From Mycobacteriales bacterium (GTDB taxonomy: Bacteria > Actinomycetota > Actinomycetes > Mycobacteriales > Mycobacteriaceae): a DNA stretch of 64,000 nucleotides. Shown here in pieces: positions 59,870 through 64,000 of this stretch (its first letter is position 1; every line of letters begins with the position of its first letter). Below the pieces are notes generated by a model. It did not search any database and was not told the origin of the DNA. It worked only from the letters and a program-made list of their open reading frames with translations. The DNA lies in NCBI GenBank assembly GCA_018376445.1, contig JAHABL010000006.1:62001-126000 (forward strand). Direction: 5' to 3'. Position numbers and translations under genes: made by a program.

Positions 59870-61197
59870 TGAATCCACAGTAGAACAGGCGGCGTTGGAT
59901 TAGTTGGCCGAGATCGGCTACCAAACTGGCTTTGCACCGACATTCAGCGCCGCGCGGCGATGCGCGGCAAGGCCATGATCGTCACCATGAGCCGTCGCAT
60001 CGCGGTCAAACTGTATGAAAAGATCATCACACTGCGTCCCGAGTGGCATAGCGATGATGTAGCCAAGGGCAAGATCAAAGTCGTGATGACAGGATCGGCT
60101 GCTGACCCAGCCAGCTTCCAGCCACACATCCACTCGAAAGACGAACGCCGCAATCTCAAACTACGTGCAAAGAATCCAGACGATGAGCTGGAAATCGTGA
60201 TCGTGCGTGACATGTGGTTAACCGGTTTCGACGCACCGTCCCTGCACACCATGTACGTGGACAAGCCGATGCAAAGCGCAGGCTTGATGCAGACCATTGC
60301 ACGAGTCAACCGCCGGTTCAAAGACAAACCCGGCGGGTTGATCGTTGACTACATTGGACTGTTCCAGTCACTGCAAGACGCGCTGGCCGTCTACTCGCCT
60401 TGGCCAAAGTATGCACTGGTGGCATCCCGACCAGAAGCAGAAGCGATCCGTGATGACGTCCGACTGTTCACCGACGTGCGGGCAGCCGTGCTGAAGATCC
60501 TCAACCCTGATGCTGGTAAGAGCCGGGTCGGAACCGGGAACATTGATTCTGTGCTCGTACAGTTGGTCAACGAATCGGTCACAGCTGATCAAGTTGTTGA
60601 TATCTGCCAGTTCGCAGGAATGGAACGTCCAGAACTGACCCTGCTATCCGATGAGTTTTTGGATTCCATCGGGAAGAATGGGAAACCCAACCTACAAATC
60701 GGACTGCTACGGCGCCTACAACGACCAGCTCCGTACTCTACAACGAACGAACCGTCCAGTCACGCTAGTTCTCCGAGATGCTCACCGAGGCCGTCAAACG
60801 CTACACGAATCGTTCGCTGACCACCGCAGAGATCATCGCTGAGCTCGTAGCGCTTGCCAAGGAAATGCGAGGGAACCAAAAACGTGCGGCAGAATTCGGC
60901 CTCACAGACGCGGAGGCGGCACTCTACGATGCGATCATCCAAAACGACTCCGCCATCATGGAAATGGGCGGTGGAACACTCAAAACTAGCGCCCGCGAAC
61001 TCGTCGATACGATCCGTCGTTCAGCAACCATCGACTGGACGTTGAAAGAGTCCGTTCGTGCCCGCATGAGGTCACGAATCAAACGGCTCCTCACGAAGTA
61101 CAAGTACCCGCCTGACAAGCAAGAACAAGCCGTCACGTTCATTATCGAGCAAGCAGAACACCTAGCCTGCGAGGAAGTACTCGATGGCTGGCGGTAA
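59856..61197 (+). pseudogene. Decayed hsdR (type I restriction subunit)
   Basis: Starts MARFNESTVEQAALD then TAG at 59901-59903, followed in frame by LAEIGYQTGFAPT; the TAG replaces a probable Trp codon. Then a large deletion with a frame change joins the helicase C-terminal domain (MIVTMSRRIAVKLYEKI, VRDMWLTGFDAPSLHTMY, AGLMQTIARVNRRFKDKPGG). Two further frameshifts around 60700-60780 pass through the frame of YNDQLRTLQRTNRPV to the C-terminal DUF3387-like part (MLTEAVKRYTNRSLTTAEII to ACEEVLDGWR, 60778-61197). The nuclease and the first helicase domain with Walker A are missing. It cannot encode an active restriction subunit. Confidence 0.9.
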
Positions 61198-61220
61198 TTC
61201 ACTCTGCCGCTGGCTTAGCA

Positions 61221-61250
61221 GACACTATCTAGGTTATGGCGGATAGTGTC
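61221..61250 (+). terminator. Inverted repeat after the hsdR remnant
   Basis: GACACTATC (61221-61229) pairs with GATAGTGTC (61242-61250) across 12 nt. It lies 24 nt after the last hsdR codon and could be the old terminator of the RM transcript. Confidence 0.4.
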
Positions 61251-61354
61251 GCGTGGCGGACGCTCATTCAGACTCGGCATACCTTTGAGAGAATGTTGTC
61301 CACTCCCAGGACATCACCGTCTGCGACAATGCGGCCGGGAGGCGCAGTAAAAAC

Positions 61355-61391
61355 AACCCCCAGCCGTCTACTCGTGAGACAACCGGGGGTT
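61355..61391 (-). terminator. Terminator of tRNA-Ser
   Basis: Reading on the minus strand, AACCCCC (61391 to 61385) pairs with GGGGGTT (61361 to 61355) and the stem is followed by GTTTTTAC. It lies directly downstream of the tRNA. Confidence 0.7.
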
Positions 61392-61401
61392 TCTTGTTTC
61401 A

Positions 61402-61492
61402 TGGCGGAGGATGCGGGATTTGAACCCGCGAGGGGCTATAAACCCCAACCCGCGTTCCAGGCGAGCGCCATAGGCCACTAGGCGAATCCTCC
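61402..61492 (-). tRNA. tRNA-Ser (anticodon GGA)
   Basis: A class II tRNA with a long variable arm. Acceptor GGAGGAT/ATCCTCC pairs perfectly, discriminator G and CCA are encoded (61402-61405), the T arm CGGGTTCAAATCCCG is standard, and the anticodon loop CTGGAAC gives GGA (reads UCC/UCU). It is preceded by TTGGCG-17-TAAACT. The 3' end points toward the decayed RM locus. Confidence 0.95.
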
Positions 61493-61499
61493 GGGAAGA

Positions 61500-61528
61500 A
61501 GTTTACCTAAAGGTTGTCTCTTCGCCAA
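61500..61528 (-). promoter_or_regulatory. tRNA-Ser promoter
   Basis: On the minus strand TTGGCG (61528 to 61523) and TAAACT (61505 to 61500) are 17 nt apart, and the tRNA begins 7 nt after the -10. Confidence 0.6.
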
Positions 61529-61555
61529 AATACGTTCCCAACAGCAGGGACGGCG

Positions 61556-64000
61556 CTACGACACCTGCACCAACCCACCCCCAGAACCCGTCACCGCCAC
61601 CTGCACATGCACCACACCCCGCAGTGCGTCATACCAGTAAAAGTGGGCGGGATCCTGCTGATACTGCTGCGGTGAACCACGGCGCACCACCCGCCCATTC
61701 ACCCGCACCGAACTCGCCTCCGGCACCTGCAGCTCCACCCGGTACGTGAACCGGCTTGACATCCCCTGGTAGCCGCCGGTAGACGGCCCAATACGGAACT
61801 CGGCGGACACGCCCGACGCAGCCCGCGGATTCGGCACCGTCACCACCCGCAGAGGAGTCCGCAACACCTGGCCGCGGGTATACGCCAACGACTGCCCATC
61901 ATCCTGATAGTGAACAACCCGCCGATCCACACCTGGGGTGGACGCATTCACCCGCACACCCACAATGCTCTTATCGGACCGCAGCCAATTCTTCCCGTCC
62001 TGGGAAGCCTGGCCACCCGAGGTGCGTAGCATGCCGCCCTCCCGCAGGAACACCGGCATGGTGTCCCAGGTGGTCGTCACCCGGTGCATCCCCGGCCCCT
62101 GGTAGGTAGTGCCGGTGAAGTAGTCCACCCAGCGGCCCGCCGGGAAATACACCTGCTGGGTAGTGCGCTTGCCCGGGATACTCACCGGGGCCACTAGCAC
62201 ATCCTCCCCCAGCATGTACTGGTCCGGGTGGGTGTAGGCGGCAGGGTCCTGCGGGTACTCCAGGTAGAGAGGCCGCACCAGGGGAATGCCCGCGAGGTGT
62301 GCCTCCCAAGCAAGGTCATACAGATAGGGCACCAGTTCTTCCCGCAGTTTCAGGAACTTCACCCCGGCCCGGCGCGCTTGGGGGGAATACTCCCAGGGGA
62401 GGCGGGCAGCGTGGTCCCCGTGAGGGCGGTTGATGGGCTGGAATACTCCGAACTGGGTCCACCGCACATAGAGGTCATCCGGCAGAGTCTTCCCTTTGTG
62501 GCCGCCAATATCGTGCGACACGTAGGGCAGGCCTAGGGCGGCCGCTTCGGCGGCGGTGAACTCGGACTCGAAGCGGAGGGTGGTCCAGGAGGCCCATGTG
62601 TCCCCAGTGAAGTGCACAGTGTTGCGGCGCTCTGCCCACTGGCCGCGTTGGCGGGCCAGCATGAACCCGCGTTTGCCTTTATCGCGGAGCCGCTGCACAT
62701 ACAGGTAGCTCTGCCACTGTTCCGCGTTGAGGCCGGGAATGGTCACTCCGTTGACGCCAGTGGAGGGCAGGGTGTTTTCGTAGCCTTTCTCGGTGGGGAG
62801 GCCTTCTTCGAGGGGGATACCGCAGCCGTAGTCAAGCCAGAAGAAGTCCATGCCGGCTGCCTCAAAGTCCTTGTGGAGGTTGAAGAATTCCCGCACATGG
62901 CTGGGTTTGGAGACGTCCATGGCCCAGGTGAAGCCGGTGATGTCCCACCAGTGGCCGCGCCCGTTGGGGATGAGCCCATGGTGGAGGCGCTGTTGGACGC
63001 CGGGGAGTTTCGGGTCGTCGTGGTTGATGCCGTCGTGGATGTTGAAGCCGAGTTTTACGCCCAGGTCGTGGAGCCAGGAGACTTCCTGGGCGGGGTGGGG
63101 CCAGAGTTCCTTGTTCCAGTTCCAGCCGTTCCAGTGGCTGGGGGATTTGAAATCGGTGTCGACGATGAGGACGCTGAGGGGTACCCCGTAGCGGCGGAAG
63201 GTGCCGAGGATGCGGCCATAGTCCTGCTGGGTGAACGCGGAGTAGTTGGAGTACCAGTTACCGAAGGCCCATTCGGGCAGCACGGGGCTGGGCCCGGTGA
63301 GGGTAGCCAGGTCGCGGAGGCCCTGCTTGTAGTTGAGCCCATACCCGAAGAGATATCCGTCCTGGTAGGCGTAGCGGCGGGGTAAGTGACGGGTGGCTGC
63401 GGCTTCGGTGAAGGCCCGTGGGTTGCCGGCTTCTACGGCAGTGCTCTGTTGTGCGAAATGTTTGCGGACGCGGGGCCAGCTGCCGGGTGCCCATAGGGCG
63501 GTGTCGGTGTCGACGACGAGCTGCCAGCCGTCCCGGCTGAGGAGCCCCGGTTTGAGGGGGATGCGGCCCATGTTGGCGCGCAGGTCCCGCTGCCATCCGC
63601 CTAGTTGGTTGTGGGGAACGACCAGGTTGTCTCCGGTGATGTTCCAGGAGGGGTGGGCGACGGTGCGCCGGCTGCCGGTGGTGAGGGTGAGGCTGAGGTT
63701 ACGGGGTGTGAACCGGCCGCTCTTCTGCTGGTAGGTGAGCAGTATGCGGCTGGTTTTGAGGTAGCGGATGCCGTTGGCCACCCAAGTGGTGTAGGGGGTG
63801 ATGCGGGGTCGGTGTTGGACGTTGATGGTAGTGCCGTCTTCGAAGCGCTGCCCGTCGGCGTATTCGACGCGGATAAGAGTGGGGCTGAGGACTTGGAAGC
63901 GGGCGTTACCGTCCACCACCGAGGGTTGTTGTGGTGGGGTGGTGGCGGAGTGTGCGGCTGCCGGCGTGGCAGTGAGCAGCGGCAGGGTGAGGCTGGCGGC
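61556..64000 (-). CDS. Secreted glycoside hydrolase family 31 protein (partial)
   Basis: 815 codons present; the N-terminus lies beyond the window. The frame continues to the window edge as a hydrophobic AASLTLPLLTATPAAAHSA tail of a signal peptide followed by a Pro/Gln linker, so it is exported. GH31 motifs: LPEWAFGNWYSNYSAF at the barrel entrance, SVLIVDTDF, FFWLDYGCG (nucleophile Asp), TVHFTGDTWASWTTLRF (acid/base Asp in GDT) and GLPYVSHDIGGH, then a C-terminal beta domain. The family contains alpha-glucosidases and alpha-xylosidases, among others; activity cannot be fixed by eye. An extracellular alpha-glycan substrate is likely. Confidence 0.9.
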   Translation of the reverse strand, partial: AASLTLPLLTATPAAAHSATTPPQQPSVVDGNARFQVLSPTLIRVEYADGQRFEDGTTINVQHRPRITPYTTWVANGIRYLKTSRILLTYQQKSGRFTPRNLSLTLTTGSRRTVAHPSWNITGDNLVVPHNQLGGWQRDLRANMGRIPLKPGLLSRDGWQLVVDTDTALWAPGSWPRVRKHFAQQSTAVEAGNPRAFTEAAATRHLPRRYAYQDGYLFGYGLNYKQGLRDLATLTGPSPVLPEWAFGNWYSNYSAFTQQDYGRILGTFRRYGVPLSVLIVDTDFKSPSHWNGWNWNKELWPHPAQEVSWLHDLGVKLGFNIHDGINHDDPKLPGVQQRLHHGLIPNGRGHWWDITGFTWAMDVSKPSHVREFFNLHKDFEAAGMDFFWLDYGCGIPLEEGLPTEKGYENTLPSTGVNGVTIPGLNAEQWQSYLYVQRLRDKGKRGFMLARQRGQWAERRNTVHFTGDTWASWTTLRFESEFTAAEAAALGLPYVSHDIGGHKGKTLPDDLYVRWTQFGVFQPINRPHGDHAARLPWEYSPQARRAGVKFLKLREELVPYLYDLAWEAHLAGIPLVRPLYLEYPQDPAAYTHPDQYMLGEDVLVAPVSIPGKRTTQQVYFPAGRWVDYFTGTTYQGPGMHRVTTTWDTMPVFLREGGMLRTSGGQASQDGKNWLRSDKSIVGVRVNASTPGVDRRVVHYQDDGQSLAYTRGQVLRTPLRVVTVPNPRAASGVSAEFRIGPSTGGYQGMSSRFTYRVELQVPEASSVRVNGRVVRRGSPQQYQQDPAHFYWYDALRGVVHVQVAVTGSGGGLVQVS

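Noticed and set aside
56712..61492. Prophage or complete mobile element
   Set aside because: No integrase, transposase, terminal repeats or phage structural genes are present; only RM-related remnants and a GIY-YIG gene.
1..64000. CRISPR array
   Set aside because: No series of regularly spaced repeats and no cas genes were seen.

Overview
The window looks like a chromosomal segment of a high-GC actinobacterium of the mycolic-acid group (Mycobacteriales/Corynebacteriales). Three things point there. Gene blocks match known mycobacterial and corynebacterial orders: groEL2 without groES, LytR_C plus DUF3263 next to def and xthA, the glnX-pknG-ackA-pta block, the thiC/thiG/thiS/thiO/thiE set, and aspT-dnaX-recR. 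Many starts carry a TANNNT hexamer 6-7 nt upstream of ATG or GTG, the pattern of leaderless transcripts. DtxR/IdeR-type iron boxes and CIRCE elements are present. The small spacers and the particular mix of genes would fit a reduced-genome member such as Lawsonella, but that species guess is inference only.

Layout. 1-8.6 kb: a GH65 phosphorylase/hydrolase with beta-phosphoglucomutase, a membrane-anchored EEP-fold protein, dihydrolipoamide dehydrogenase, a Pro/Ser-rich single-pass protein and a YwiC-like membrane protein. 8.6-11 kb: two convergent secreted paralogues separated by a 28-bp perfect hairpin. 11-14.3 kb: groEL2 with two CIRCE operators, a divergent SRPBCC gene, then a leaderless Val-rich leader peptide in front of a stand-alone LeuA regulatory-domain-like protein. 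14.4-22.6 kb: an M20 peptidase, a half-length MMPL gene, LytR_C, DUF3263, thrC, def, xthA, a small secreted protein and PPK2. 22.7-32.1 kb: a large secreted protein of unknown function and the thiamine genes under two TPP riboswitches, with an ABC exporter between them. 32.3-39.6 kb: glnX-pknG (no glnH) facing pta-ackA. 39.9-53.3 kb: a NagD-like HAD, a long NUDIX protein, iron-box-controlled fprA, a DJ-1/PfpI protein, recR-dnaX, a MinD/ParA-like ATPase, an aminotransferase, the SRP RNA gene, gluQRS, a membrane XRE regulator and a small membrane protein. 53.6-56.6 kb: feoA-feoB-NifU-like under a second, weaker iron box. 56.7-61.2 kb: a GIY-YIG/DUF4357 protein and a decayed type I restriction-modification locus with an intact rhuM gene, ending at tRNA-Ser(GGA). 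61.6-64 kb: a secreted GH31 glycosidase running off the window.

How parts work together. TPP controls both thiamine transcripts (thiC; thiO-thiS-thiG), with thiE divergent. GlnX-PknG senses amino acids and tunes 2-oxoglutarate metabolism in related species. Pta-AckA handles acetyl-CoA and acetate overflow. Iron uptake (Feo) and FprA appear to share DtxR/IdeR control. The most interesting unannotated feature is the leader peptide/attenuator-like region at 13.50-13.67 kb in front of the LeuA-like regulatory domain gene. The clearest genome-decay story is the restriction-modification locus at 57.9-61.2 kb.
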